Notes: generated by a model not told the origin, from the letters alone. Shown: positions 36,901-50,734, counted from the stretch's first letter. The stretch is 64,000 nt of DNA from Archilochus colubris (GCA_023079485.1 CM041084.1:11902609-11966608), one strand, 5' to 3'. Program-made: numbers and translations.

Positions 36901-39700
36901 TTAAATACCTTACAAGTTTAATTGCTGATACTAAAGCATCATAAGACCCTTTGGTAAAAGACACTATGTCTGTTTAATGTCACGTTGCTTTATTTGAGAC
37001 CCGGAAATATTCAGAATATGAAATGCTGAATGTAAAGCTATTCAAAACCATATGTCTTGTCTCAGTAGTTCACTGTAAGTCCCTAGGGGAAACACTGTGC
37101 AATAAAATCCCATGTTACCCTTCCTCAGATACTGTAGTTGTAAGTTATCCCAGACATCTGTAGATTTAAATTTGAGCTCTTGTCTCATATTCCCCTTGCT
37201 TTTGTAATCTGAAATTAAGAATCTCTTCAAGCTCCTACTTGAATTAAAGGAAGGCCTTTCACTGACTTTACAGGATGCTGGAAATGGCCTAGACAGAGTA
37301 TTTGAGAAGCACAGCCATTAAGAGGCGTTCATGCAATGCCATCATGTTTCACAACAGAGAAGAGATACACAATCTGTCCTGAGTCAGTGGCACGCAGCTT
37401 TTAATGGCAATTAAAATGTGTTCTCTGTAGAACAACTAAAGGTAGAGAGAAATAAAAAAAATATTATTTACACTATGTCGTGAGAAGAGATTCACAGTTA
37501 ATTTTTATGGCGAACAGTGTAGCATATGATCCCATATATCAGCTTGTTATGATAGGAATCCCAATGGCTGGTTTGTTACAGTGAGTCAGTATTAGAAAGT
37601 GTGGATCCAATTTACTTTTCCATCTAAGTACAAAAAAACCTGCTCAACCTCTCACAGTGTTCCTGTCAAATGTCAGAATAAAACTCTGCTTTTTACAGTA
37701 TGTTTTATTTATATATGGGGGTATGTTCCTAATTACAGTAGAGGGTGCAATTTGTTGAGGGTATGTGATTTGGAGAATTGAGCTTTTCTTTCTGTTAACA
37801 GAAATATTTGCAAGTGGATGCTGATGTCCTATAATGTCTGCTCTGAAGTTTGTTTGGTCTATCTCTCTTCCAGGCACTTCCAGGCTCTGTCTGTGGGTTC
37901 TCTCAATGGACATGTTACCTAGTTAGAAGCAGTAAAAAGCATAGTGCTCTGGTTTTGTCCAACAAAAAAATCTCATGGAGACATAGTTTCACCAATAATC
38001 ACCAACAACCTCTGCCCCCCAAATGATAATGAAATTGCAAGGAGATGGTGGGAAGCCATTGTTAACTCTTCAAATATTTTGAATTTAGTGTTCTGGTACA
38101 TAAGATGCAGAAGTCACTTTGGAGCTCAGGGTAAACTATATCTTTACCTAGTGATCCCCTGCTGAGTCTTTCTGTGCATTGAAAGAACAAGAGCAAAAAA
38201 TTGTCTGTGGCACTCACCAATGTGAAACTTATGCATGATGAAATTATTTGAGGATTTGCAAATTTATGACACTTGTCCCTTTGTATTTCTTAATTTTGCC
38301 TAGCCTTCTTCTTTCAGGAAAAAAATATGTTCAGCTTCTCCATGCTATAGCTGAGCTGTTGCTAAGATCCAAGTGCTGTCATATTTGCCTAAACAGTTGT
38401 AATAAACAGCATTATTAATCACTACTTTATAGAGCATTTTTAAACCCTATGTTTAGAGAAAAACAGTCTATAAAATTCTGCATATTTCTATTTGCAATAT
38501 ATTGCCCTCCTGCAGTGCATGAATTTCTTACTTACTGTTCTGGAATTGCACCTAACAGCCTCTGGAAGATACAGAGTGACCCAATGCTCTGCTTTTCAGG
38601 TTATGTCCAAATCACCTCAGCTTAGACTGACAAAGGGCAAACGAGTAGTCTTAACAAGGTTTCTTTTTGCCATCTTAAAGGTATAAAAAGGCTTTAAAGA
38701 AGGCATAAGTGGCCTCCAGAGGATATTTTATGAGAGGTTAGGCACAAAGAGCCTTACAGCCTGACTCAGCACTTTAGGGCTGTTTTAGGGTGTTTGGGGA
38801 ACATTACTGAACACTGAAAGTTGCTGACCCCCCTGCTCTTTAGGGGTCAAAGAAAGGACGCCTGTCTTCCACTAAGAGCTGGACAGACTCTCATACAGCC
38901 CCTGCATTTGGGCAGTGAATATAAAGCTGCAGCTTGTCCCTGCCCTCTTCCCTTGCCAAAAGTCACAGAGACCCAGCTCAAGAAATACGCCACCAGATCC
39001 TTAGAAAAGGAACTGTGCTGTCTACTGACAGCACTGGAACTAGGTAAGGATTGGAAAGTCTACTCCAAAGTACAGTATATGTCCTTATCTTCCCACTAAT
39101 TATTCTTCTTGGTGATTTATTAAATCTGAGGTTATTTTAGGCAAATCCATCTTGTAATCCCAGATCTGTCAGAAGGCTCCTGTCTGGAAGAAGCAGAGGC
39201 CAGAAGTAAGTGCTACTTAAGACTACTGGTAGGAGTAATTTCCCTTTTAATATCATATTATAAATCGGGTGCCTGCTATGCCTCAATAATACAAAAGCTG
39301 GAGTAATCAAATTTAAAATAGGATGAAAGCAAAACATTTTACTTTGTTCTGCCACATGCTGTTTCTATCCTATATACAAAGGAAGCAAGCATCCAAAGTT
39401 GGAGTACACTACATTAAATTTTATTTAACATTAGCCTGCAATGGATTTTCGTTTAGAGATCTAGAGAAAGCCTCCTAGTCATTCATGTGTATATCACTTA
39501 TTTACAGTGCTGTGAATGACACCTATATAAGAGAACATATTTTCTAAACAGATGCAAAGGTGATGCTTTTAGTTGCCTAAAGATCACAACAGCAAGATAG
39601 TCCCAGACTTTGCCTACTGGATTTCTTTAACTTGTCTATATTTTTTTAAAAAATTAATTTTTAAAAATTATTTTTATTGTTGTTCAAAAGGCATAGCAGC
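36901..39700. other. Intergenic, no gene recognised
   Basis: At 38821-39050 a 92-residue frame runs into a good donor word, CTAGGTAAGG, at about 39040. Without an acceptor or a known domain I leave it uncalled. The rest is AT-rich. Confidence 0.5.
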
Positions 39701-39704
39701 AGGG

Positions 39705-39835
39705 ACTAAAGCATCCTGGCTGACAGGGGGCTGCAGAGCTGCCGGTGCTTGCTGGTGCCGTCTGGCTGCGGGAGTGCTCCGCTAGGTGACAGTGTGGCCC
39801 TCGGAATCGCTTCTGCCGCCTGGGAAGTGATGGGA
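39705..39835. other. Isolated G+C-rich segment with seven CpGs
   Basis: Sharply bounded after an AT tract (39640-39690). CpGs occur at 39743, 39759, 39769, 39780, 39802, 39808 and 39817. It includes ACAGGGGGCTGC, a partial CTCF core. No repeat family is recognised. It could be a small regulatory island or a young insertion. Confidence 0.55.
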
Positions 39836-40218
39836 GGCATTGAACCTTGTTAGGACTGTAATCATCATTTGAAGAAAAATGTCCCCCAGAATAATAACTA
39901 GGAAAACTGCATACAAATTACATTGTCTTTTCAGGAAAAAAAATCCCCTATGAGTTTAAAATGCGCTAAATATAGAACTTGAATACATATAAGGAACGCA
40001 CTGGTTATTATGTCCTCACCTCAGGAGATCTATGCAGTTAACTGAGGCTTGGAACAGAATTCAGATTAGAAGACTATTAAAAGAAACCAGGATTTATCTA
40101 GACATTTTGTAGGATAAGATGCTTGAGATGAAGGGACAGGGGTGGGGAAAAAATCCTTCCACCCTCTCTAGTGGAAGGAAGATAAAATGAAATAAAATGT
40201 AAATACACCTATCTTCAG

Positions 40219-40393
40219 AGAATCATAGAATCGGCTGGGTTGGAAGGGACCTCAGAGATCATCAAGTCCAACCCTTGATCCACTACTGCTGCAATTACTA
40301 GACTATGGCACTGAGTGCCACATCCAGTTTCTTTTTAAATATCTCCAGGGATGGAGAATCCACTACTTCCCGAGCAGCCCATTCCAATGCCTA
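40219..40393 (-). mobile_element. CR1 LINE 3' end with terminal tail repeat
   Basis: The plus strand begins AGAATCATAGAATCGGCTGG, the reverse complement of the CR1 tail (ATTCTATGATTCT). It continues with GGTTGGAAGGGACCT, CATCAAGTCCAACCCTTGAT and CAGCCCATTCCAATGCC. It is one of the least diverged copies in the window and is strongly 5'-truncated, as is normal for CR1. Confidence 0.95.
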
Positions 40394-41628
40394 AATCTTG
40401 GGTAACATCAGAAGACAGCTACAGGGAGAGATGTACCTTGTTGGTGTCCTGTGAAACAAGGTGGCCAGACTAGAGGGGAGGAAAGGGTAATGAGGAATTG
40501 CAGGTTCAAAATTCAAAATTTCCCTTACATCCAAAGAAACAAGTTGCAAAATTAGCACAATTCTGCACAATTCTCCATCCATCTTCTGCAAATCAGAAGG
40601 AAGGTTCAAATAAGCAAGCTGATCATGGAAATCAACTTAGAAGGAATCAAGGTGGTGTACTTCAGGATCAAAGTATAGGAAAATAAAACAATGTGACTCA
40701 AATCTGGAAGGCATTTTCACTCTGAAGTGTTGATGGAGATGAGTTGTGCTTTTGCTTTCAGCAAGGCCACATGGTGTCTTTCCACTGCATGCACTGAAAT
40801 ACCTGACTGAATCAGAGCAAGTGACAGAAGTAACGTAACAGGAAAAAGAACAGCCTGAGATCCTGCAATCTCCTGGAACTTGCACATGCCCTGGGAATTA
40901 TTCATCACCTGAATGAAAGGGTGTCATAAAAATAGCCTTTCTTTACATTAGTCTATAGGGTGATTTCTTCTATGGTGACTTAATAACATTAATAACACTG
41001 CTTACATTTCACGTCATCCTGTGGCTTCATCAATATCAGCGTTTTCTCATCAGTAGTTGTGGTCATAGCTTTTTATGCTGGGTTTTTTTTGTTTGGTTTT
41101 TTTCCCTTTTTGGCTGCTGATGTGAGTGTTCTGGGTATGGATGCAATATTCGGGAAGTTGTGCATGTGCAGTGTGATTGCTGATATCAAGTGAGCTTCCC
41201 AAAAGCACCAGATTTGGTTCTAAATCAAGCTGAGCCTCCAAGCTTTGGGAAGTGGCTGATAGCACAGAGCCTCAGGAAGACTGTAAAGAAGGATGTTGCC
41301 AAATGGCACACATCCAATTAACTTCCTCAGTGGTATATTTAAGACAATTAGGGGAGATTTGTGAATATGGGATACTTGTGGATGTGTATTCCTTTTTGTT
41401 TTCTTTTTTTGTATCTAAGAAAATGTACAACAAGCTATATGTTCTGGTAAAGTTATATGTTCTGATAGCCATTTTACCTCAAATAGCATTGTGTTGACTC
41501 TAGATAGTGTAGTGGTGTTACATTCCTAAGAATCAAAGGCACAATATAATTAGGAAAGGTATTATTTTGTGTTTAGCAGAGCACTAAATTAATGATATAT
41601 GGGCGTGATTCCTCTGGTGCACATCCCT

Positions 41629-41642
41629 GTTACTATGGCAAC
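41629..41642 (+). promoter_or_regulatory. RFX-type X-box candidate
   Basis: GTTACTATGGCAAC is a near-perfect inverted repeat and differs at two positions from the ideal RFX palindrome GTTGCCATGGCAAC. Binding is inferred, and a single motif in non-coding DNA is not proof of function. Confidence 0.45.
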
Positions 41643-42446
41643 AATATTATGTCATGTGAGTCTGTCCTTGGTGTTACTTAGAGCAGCAAGGTCTCAGCAA
41701 GCTCCTCATTTATTTCAAAATCCTAAATAGAGGCTTTCTCTGTGTGTGGAATGAAATAAGTTTCATTATAGCTACAAATGTTATATATTCCATTAATTGC
41801 TTCTCTTATGTTATCGTGTTAATTTACTTTACTTACATGGAGCATTAGCATTAACATAAAACAGATAATTAGTGAACTGCAAATGACTAATGTACCCATA
41901 TTGTGCAAATTTCTCTTTTCATATTCAAAGCACTACCATGTGCTCCAACTTCTTCAGCCCCAACTATTAACCTCAGTGGTTTGCAGACCAAAAAAGGAGA
42001 TGGAATCAGTCCAAGAGGAAACATTCCCATCTCCAGAAGCACTATCTGCTGATTCACAAAGAAAGAATTTCAGAAATCCAGCCTCTCTCCTTCCCCCATC
42101 ATTTCTCCTCCCAGTTTCTAAATAAAAAGAACCAGCAGATTTTGGAAAAATTTTTGCTAGGGGCACGTGGTGTCAGGTTCAGCCCTCTGTTGTCCTGCAC
42201 TTAAACCAAAGATCTTTGATCAGAGTCCCTGACACCACCGAAACCCTGACAAGGAATTGCGGTGTGAATAGGGACATATTAAGACTGTAACCAGATTAGA
42301 TTTTGATCATTTTGATTTATTGTTCTGTTTTTCCAAATGTACTTTGATTTGCAATAGTAAGCTCTGAAATGTCTGAATCAATGTCACTGTACAGCACACT
42401 TCTCTCAGGTTAATGCAATTGCCTTAGCTAATGAGATCATTTTGGG

Positions 42447-42470
42447 AAGCAGCAGCCAGCAGCCAGCAGC
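42447..42470. repeat. Short AGCAGCC-type tandem repeat
   Basis: AGCAGCCAGC words repeat with a period of seven after AAGCAGC. It is G+C-rich against AT-rich surroundings. Confidence 0.75.
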
Positions 42471-42614
42471 TTGCCTGAGACTGCTTCAGCCAATAACTTT
42501 TTTATAAAATATGGGAAAATAAACCAAAGATACATCATCTACTGTGTGTGTACTGAGAGGCGGGGAGGAGAGGAGATGTTTTGCAAGTCAGAATCTACAA
42601 CTAAAGGAAAAAGC

Positions 42615-42645
<31 letters not shown>

Positions 42646-42650
42646 TTTTT
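42615..42650. repeat. Poly-T tract, 36 bases with one C
   Basis: T runs broken only at 42626. No retrotransposon body or target duplication is visible to either side, so it is called as a homopolymer. Confidence 0.93.
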
Positions 42651-45600
42651 CATAACCTAGATATCTTAGTCAGATTTGTTTTCTTATCAGACATTTTTGT
42701 ACTAAGTAATGCTGAATTCTGCTTAAAACAAAATTATTTTCCCTTCCCCCTCCTCCACTTCAAGCTTTGGATACTTCAGAGAAATACTGTATCTCCAAAG
42801 TACCAGCTGGCCAATCAGTTTATCTTGACATTTACAGCTGGGAAGTTCATCTATTAATGAGAGATGCATCATGTACCAAAAGGCAATTAATAATAACCAC
42901 ATATTAATATACAGACTGTACCTGAAGCCATATTCCTCCTCCTAAGAAAAGAGAATAGAGCATAAGAATGGTAATACAAAATTTTGAATCATCCACTGTT
43001 TATTAGTTCCTGGAAATACAGGGCAAAAGACTCAGCCTGTGTAAATCAATGTATCTATGATGAAGGCAGCTGGAATGATAGTGATTTAGATCAACAGAAA
43101 ATGTGACTCATGGGCTTATCTGCAGTTTTTCTTATTGTTACATCTCTCTCCCTGGAGTCCTTTGCTTTCCAAAAAATTCAGTATCGCCCACTGCTAAAAA
43201 GGATCATGAAAGTAAGGTAAAGAAAGGGGGGTTTTATACACATTAAAGATAGACATCTTTTTATAGTTTCTGAGAAGACCCGTGTCCTTGCTTAGTCATT
43301 TCCCCATTTTATGTCACTGCAGAAGATTAACACCTTCTGCACAGGAAGCTTTCTGCATACCAGAGCTGTCCTTAGTCACAGGAAACAAGAAATCAGTGAA
43401 AACGGAGGATTTGATGAGTATTACTGCAAATGAACACTTACTTTATCTATATCTTTTCACTGTGCCTGACTCAGGTACTGAAACGATGGTATAGAAATGC
43501 AGAGAAATACAACAGTATTCTGAGAAACAAGCCTACTTACCCCTCCCCCATCCCCTTTTATCCTTCAATCATCCTTCAGCCTGATTTGATGCTTGCTAAG
43601 GTCAATGGCAAAACACTGTTGACTTACGGCTGAAAATTGGGATCTAAAAGACTGTTTTATCCAAGGTGCTTTTCTCCCATCCTCCTTTATTATTTTCTAC
43701 TACCATATCCTCTTGTATTACATTATAATAGCCCCCGAGACTACCTCCATTTTACTGTCAATCAAGTATCCCTCATTCCTGAAATGTTAATGTATAACAA
43801 GGAAGGAGATTACTTGCATGACTCCCTGAAGAACATACATCTGTGTACAGTATCTGTGCCACATAATGTAAGCTTAATTCATACAAATGGTCCCATTGAT
43901 TTTATTTGGGTTACTCAAGCTTTTGCAGTCCAGGCTTTTCAGTGCTAATGCAATAAGAGCTGTATGACCAATAAACCTTTTTGTTTCCTTCCCTCTAGTT
44001 CATCTCCTTTACTCTTTTAAATCTCTCTTTAAAACTTTTTTGCCTGATATCAATTAAATGTCCTTTGACAGAAACTGATGCTGTCACATTGGTTCCATCA
44101 TTCCATTGCCGTTTGTCTGATAGAAAGTGAAATATCAGTTCTGGCTGCATACGCAGCATAAAAAAAACATGCTCTTAATAAACAAACAGAAAAATAAGGA
44201 GTTCAGTGTTCATATTGCACCTTTATTTGTTTTCTCTTCCTTCTTTCCTTCTCCAAATAAAATAGATTGATGTGTGATTTGGTGAAATTGTTAAAGGGCA
44301 AATTACCAATCCCATGGGTAACACTCAGAATAAAGAATAAATGGCAATAACAAAAAATCACGTTCCCTTGAGCAAGCTTTCTAAAATTAAATCCTTAGCA
44401 TGTCTGCCTTTCTGCTTTTCTTTTCTCACTGAGGAAAGTTAAACATTGTATTATTTAGTTAAATCATTTTAGTTAGGCCATTACTGCAGGCGACACAGGT
44501 TAGATGGTTATGAGTTTCCTTTTGTAGATTTGCTGTTCCTTTTTAGTTACTACTGACAGTTCCACCATTACCACAGGGCACATTCTCATTGGAAGGTTGG
44601 TTGTGCAGTGGATTTTATTAATGGTCTTAATATGCTGTCATGTCAGTTAATGCATTCACCAAGTGGTGTGACAAGGGTTGACTGAATCTTACAGTGCGTA
44701 CGGGAGTGTGAAATATGTGTGTGAGGTAACCACTCCCCCATAAAGGCTGTTTTTTGTAGAAAATATTAGGGAAATCCCACAGACACTTGAGACCAGTGGG
44801 AGCCTACATAAATTACCCTTAAATCTTTAAATCTGTGAGCTTTGAGAACCTTTTTCGGTTAATATTGTTGCTAATAGGCTATTTCTCATAAATTTTATTA
44901 CCTTGTTTTAAATATAACCTAAGACAGAAAAGGCCTAATACAGCAAGTCTTTTCATCCAGTGCTTGGCTTCATGAAAATTTAACAGGAGAGAGACTTTAA
45001 AAATTAAAGAGATACCTAACTCAGCTTTAGTTGACTAATACCTTTTAAAATACTCACCCAACATACAATTGCCTATAAAGTTCCTATGAAATAGCAAGAT
45101 TTGTACCTTGAATTCCAAAGGGTCGAGGCATTTCTTCTGCTTTGACATGATCCTATGCTGATTTTTCTGTTAAATAAATCATAAATTATGAGTGTTAAGA
45201 GGAAAAGTGCTGGTCAGATTACATTACTGTGCCTCAGAAACACTGTTCATAGCCTATTCTTCTTAAGAGTGTATTTCTATTGATTTCAAAGCTTCAAAGG
45301 ACAAGAAGAATTGCCTTTTTGAAAAAAAGATAGGATGTGGGACAGGTAGGCAGGCCTAAGGCAGCTAATATGAAGAATATTTAAGGCTATAAAGAAAATT
45401 CTGAACTGGAAGCTGATCTACTTGTGCAGAGGTCTGCTTGGCTTGGAAGTTCTTAACATTTCCTCATAAAGATTTGCTGCAAAAGATTGACTGCCATTGT
45501 TTTTCTCAAAGGAATAATATTTTACCTAAAGTATTGTGTCTGCTTCTCAAAAAATATTCCTTACGTAACTCCAAAAACCCCACAATTAGTCACCAATGTA

Positions 45601-47989
45601 TCACAGCATTTTAAAGGGAAGGTGGGAATTATTTATATGTCTTTCATCTGGGGTGATTTACAGTAGAAGCATCTAGACATAAGCAAATTAATATAATTTG
45701 GAATTGGAGCAGAGAATAATATCAACCCTTCTATTGTGAAAACAGAGCACAGGTATTTAAAAAGAAAATTATGAACTCTTAGTCTGGAAAATTCCTGATT
45801 TGGATGACTGACACATTTTCATCTTAGTGGGAGGACAGTTTTATGCTCAGTCAGTTGTTGACATCTTCTGAAACATCAAAAAAGAGGATGCCATAAAACT
45901 GTGAACATGGTTGTTTCAGCAGGGTCACCAGTCTTATACAAACTGATGTCAGGACACCAGATTCGTCTCTGGATGGCCACCATGACAGTAACAAAAGACT
46001 GTCTTTGTCCACAAGCACTAAAGTCTGCTGGATGCAGCAGTCTTGGAGATATTTTTTAAGCTATTTCGTCACTTTGTTTTTATTGTTCTTCATAATCATT
46101 TAAATGCCATTGTTTTTGAGTCATTATTTCTTTCATTTATTTCTTTGCCAGAGTCTCCCTTGCTGCTCTGCCAAAGACTCAAGGGGTTTCTGGACTGTTG
46201 TATGGCAGGCATGACAGAAGGTTAATAATAAAAATAACCCACCTTGGCAAAATATCAAATTAGATGAAAGGAACCGCCTAAATCCATGCACTTGCCAAAT
46301 AAGCTGGCACAGAACCAGGTTGAATGGTTACAACTGGTATTATTATTTCTTGAAGAAAATAGTACAGCTGAAGAAGACTGAGAGGTCCTCTGAGCCTTGG
46401 GAAGATGTATTTAGGATTTACAATCCATTTCAAGAGAAAAATGAAAGAGATTTCACTAATGATGAATACAATTAAAACAGCAAACGGGAGACACTGCTGA
46501 ATTTACCAAGTCCTGCTTTGCTGCAGTGAAGACACTGAAAATTCTTACTGCTCAAGTAGATGTTCCTCCAACATCCATCACAAAACCTAGGAGAAAGGGC
46601 AGTCTCTTTTTTCTCTCTCCAACAATTCCAATGTTGGAATTGGTGTTAGCAGTTGCAGTATAAGGCCAGTATAAAGAGGTCTGAATGAGAGTCTGAGGCT
46701 CTGATACGTCTCACACTTGACAAAACTCAGATACCGTGCTGGACTTTTGATTTCAAAAGAAGCTGTAGAAGGACCACTCAAAACCTGCAAGGTGTCCAGG
46801 TTAAGGCCACCCAGTATTTACTACAAAGGTTCTGAAGAGAAACAGAGGTCTACATGCCTTAAATATCCTTAATATTTTTCTAAATTATAGTAGCCTCTGA
46901 AGACTGTCAGTGGATTATTATGCAGACTATCATCTAAATAATTTTTCTTACATGGTCTTATGCCAGGGCTGTAAAGGCAACACTTTCTGGTAGCTTTGTT
47001 GTTTTCTCTAAGTAGCTTTTTGAGGGAGGACAAGAGAGTGGATTAGATACTAGTTGTTTGGACTAATTTTGTGAAGAATTTATTGAATGAGGTGTGAAAA
47101 GCTGAGTGACAGCTTAAATTTTACTTAGCCCTACCCTATACATACTTCTAAAATTAAGTCAGTGGGTGGGAGCATACTTGCATTCTTCATTGAAAATCAC
47201 CTGATATTTAAGCAGAGATTAGATCACTTAGGAAGAGAAAACAATTTGATGTAGAGCAGCAACATTGACATAAGTCTGCAGAAGATATAGACCTTGGGTA
47301 AAACCATGGGAATACACAACCAGCTTCATCACATAACCTACTCTGGCTAAACACAACGGAGTAAGATGCTGACAGTGCTCTTGCAAGTTGCAGTGAAGCC
47401 TCTAAAAACCAGTTGTGGATTGTTCACAGACTTCTGTGCTCCAGATCTGTGCTCAGTAACAGGCCTGGGGTAGAACTGCTCTTTCTAAAAAAGTGCCACC
47501 TAGTCATCCTGCTGCACAGAATATACTACACAGTCTTGAAGAAGACCACGTACTGAGGTCATCACCATTTTGATATTAAAACCACATTTATTTGAATTTG
47601 CTATACTAAAACTGACATATTTGTACTGATTTTTTAACAACCCAGGGAAATCTGAATGCTTTCTGTGTCACTTGGCTATTTTGAACTAACAAAAATGTTT
47701 AGTAACTTCTAAATCTGATCTGGTCCATTGAGCATGAGGCAACATGCTCTATTTTTATATCACTGACACTATTCAGTAAGCATTAAATTTGTTTCACCAC
47801 CTAACACATGGTCTGTATTTATGAATCTAACCTCCTTTTAAGGATAACTTGCTTTTTGGCTGAGCTGCCCTCCTTTTCTATTATTATTACTTGCTTTACA
47901 GTTTCACCTACATGTTTTCCTGTTGAGAACACAGCATAAAAATTCAGTAAGAAATTAAAAATCAAGATGTGTAAAGCTATATGGACAAG

Positions 47990-48895
47990 AAAATTGCAGT
48001 AACTTCCATGTAGCACATTAAGTCTGTTCATCAGTGACCTTGACAATGGGATAAAACATAACCCCAGCAAAGTGTTCATTTGGCACCAAAGCAGACAGAA
48101 TTGATAACACAGAAAAGGGATCACAATCAGCAAGAGAACTAAGTAAATACAGAATTAATAAAGTCCAACAAAGAACAGTGAGATAGAAAGAACCTGAGAT
48201 GGAAAAAACCTTGCAGTGGTCTGGATTGGGAACTGACTGTCCAAGTGGCAGCTCTGCAAAGAGGGCTTGGGAGTCCTCATAAATAATCACCTGGGAATGA
48301 ATTAGCAGTGTGCTCTTGCAGCCATGAAGGCTAGCAGCATGTTGGATTGTATTAGCAAAAAAGTAGCTATCAGGTTGAAGGAAGATGTTTTTTTTTTCCT
48401 CTAAACAACACTTGGAAGGCCACCGCAGGAGCAGGGTGCCATGTTGAAGTAAGTTCAGCAGAAGCCACCACTATGGACAAAAGGCTGCAACATTTGCTGT
48501 GCTGAGCAACCAAGAGAGCAGAGTTTTTTCAGTCTGGAGAAGCAAAAGCTCTACTAGCTCTCTTCCAGTGTCCTGGTTAGTGGTTGTATGCTAGACAGAG
48601 CCTCATTCTTCACAAAGGTGTATGGCAAAAGGAAAAATGGCAATGGTCACAGAAGGAGAAACTCTGACCAGATATAGGGAAAAGATAACAGTGGGAGGGG
48701 TTGAGCACTGGAAGCATATTGTTCAGACAGGCTGTGGGATTTCCATCTTCAGAGATACTAAAAACTTGTTGTGGTCTTGAGAAACCTGGGCTAACTTTTA
48801 AGTAACCTCTGCTTTGAGTACAGGGCTGGACCAGGGGACCTTCATGGGTCCCTACCAAGATACATTATTCTATTGTCTATGACTTTATATTATTT
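47990..48895 (+). mobile_element. Long, old CR1 copy reaching into the ORF2 3' region
   Basis: About 900 bp in plus orientation. The start, CATCAGTGACCTTGACAATG, matches the end of the CR1 reverse-transcriptase frame. TTGGGAGTCCTCATAAATAA and CTAGCAGCATGTTGGATTGT match the following region, and the copy ends with CAGGGCTGGACCAGGGGACC and an eroded tail, TTCTATTGTCTATGA. Indels and stops leave no usable frame. Confidence 0.8.
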
Positions 48896-50734
48896 CATGA
48901 GATCAAGGAAAAGTCTAGTTAGTACCTTAATGGCAAAAAGACCAAGCCTCTTCTGGAAGCAGGATATTAATCTATTATTAACAGAAACTGCTATTTCAGT
49001 ATTAATGACTGGCAGAACAGGCATTTCCTGGCATTTAATGACCTGTTGAGTGCCTGAGAAGTAGATGAAAGCCCTTTGCTTGGCTTGTCATTAGTTGACA
49101 GAAAATGACCAACTTGCAGAGCACTAACACTATTGTAGGCACTGAGAACATTTGAAAGAAAAAAAATACATTAATTGGACTAAATTCTTTTCTCAGTTAG
49201 ATAATGTCAAGAGGGTTGAATGTGTGTTACCAAGAGCAGATTTGGGGCCACAATCCTTTTTCAAATATTTTTTATTTGTTGAATAACTGAAGTAGATCCT
49301 CACATTGCTATGGCTACTGTGTTTCTAATAGACAGCCACTTTCCTTGCTGATGAAAATCTATTGAGTATGTCCTGTAATTGCTAAGGGCTGATGTTGTAA
49401 GGAGCAGGATGGCAGGATTCCATTCTCATTATCACGCCTCTTGTACAACATTGTACTTTCCCTTCGACCACCCATTACATGTCTCATTCTTCTGTTCTAC
49501 ATAGAAAAGATATAGCTTTTCCATGGTAATTACTTTATTTGAGTGCATAATCAGTGCAGCTCACAAACATTCATTGCTTTCTTTCTTTATTTTAAGTAAG
49601 AATGGCAGTAATCTAGCATGTGGCTATCAGCAATTGTCTTTTTCTGGGGCTGAGCTCTGCACTTTGAGCACTCTGTTTTGAGTGTCACCCAGGAGAGGAC
49701 TGGAAAAAGTGAGAGGGCTGTAGGTGTGGTCCTTGGATGCAAAACATAAAGGTGCTGATCTGAATTCAGGGCTGTTGGGCCAGTCTGCTGTTCCAAAAAC
49801 TTTTTTACAGGTATTGCTGCTATTCAAAACAAACAAAAAACAAGAAAAGAGAGAGAGAGACCTGTGCTATAGCATACACAAGATGAACAGAGAACAGTTA
49901 TTTACTTTTTTTCTGAAATAACTGGGTGGTGTTGAATGAAACTAACATGCATGAGGTTCAAAGCAAGCAAAACTGTTATATATGCAGATACAGTTAAGCT
50001 CTGAAGTTCCTGGCAATAGAATGATGTGGATGCTGAAAGTCCCATAGGCCACAGGGTTAAGTGGATGGGTTAGTGGAAGAGAAATTAATCTGGGACTACC
50101 AGACAAAAAGTTGAATTGTTTTATAATCTGTGCCTAGCTAGTGGCCAGGAGACATGTCTGGGGAAGTGAACAGTTTGCTCTTCCTCTAGAACTGTGTGAT
50201 TGCCTGGATATTTGCTTTTGAGCATCAGCAGAAATAACTGGGATCAGTGTACCTGACACAGGTATATTGACTTTTGTTTGACACAGTATGCCCACTTCTG
50301 TAGCTGTTTCCTGGAAGCAGAATATTGCATATAAAAGGGAAGACTGTTTACTTATAAGGTTCACCTGAGTCACTTCAAATTAACAGCATCTAGTTGGAAA
50401 CAGTTCTAAACACAGAAATCTCATTCAGGACTACAAACAAGCAGTGCTTATTCTGGAGAAACAGTATGGCACACAATAAAAGGAAACAAAAAGCTATTTT
50501 CATCTGTGAGACTGGTACAGCATTCTCTCTGAATTGACAGGATCTATGTGTGCATCAAATCCAAGGAAAAAGTAGGTAAGTAGTAAAAATAGATCCAGAC
50601 ACCCATGAGAGGAGAATGATCTTACTCACAGGAAAAGCTGAGGTGTTTGTTGCCTATTCAGTCCTTTGTCACAGATTCCTGAAGGACAGATGGATACATC
50701 CCCATATCTAGTCAGAATTGAAGGGTAATAATGG
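48896..50734. other. Intergenic, nothing recognised
   Basis: AT-rich DNA between two CR1 copies. No coding, RNA or repeat feature is supported. Confidence 0.6.

Larger units (their letters stand above)
40394..47989. other. Intergenic, no gene recognised; possible conserved non-coding block at 44440-44760
   Basis: Holds the X-box at 41629 and the poly-T at 42615. The stretch 44440-44760 is word-complex, free of recognisable repeats, and carries several homeodomain- and AP-1-like words, the usual look of a conserved non-coding element. This cannot be shown from one sequence. Longest open frames are 128 residues (across the poly-T, an artefact) and 104 residues (minus strand, 47819-48133, partly CR1). 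Confidence 0.5.

Noticed and set aside
42471..42857. 128-residue plus-strand open frame
   Set aside because: It is held open by the poly-T tract (a poly-Phe run).
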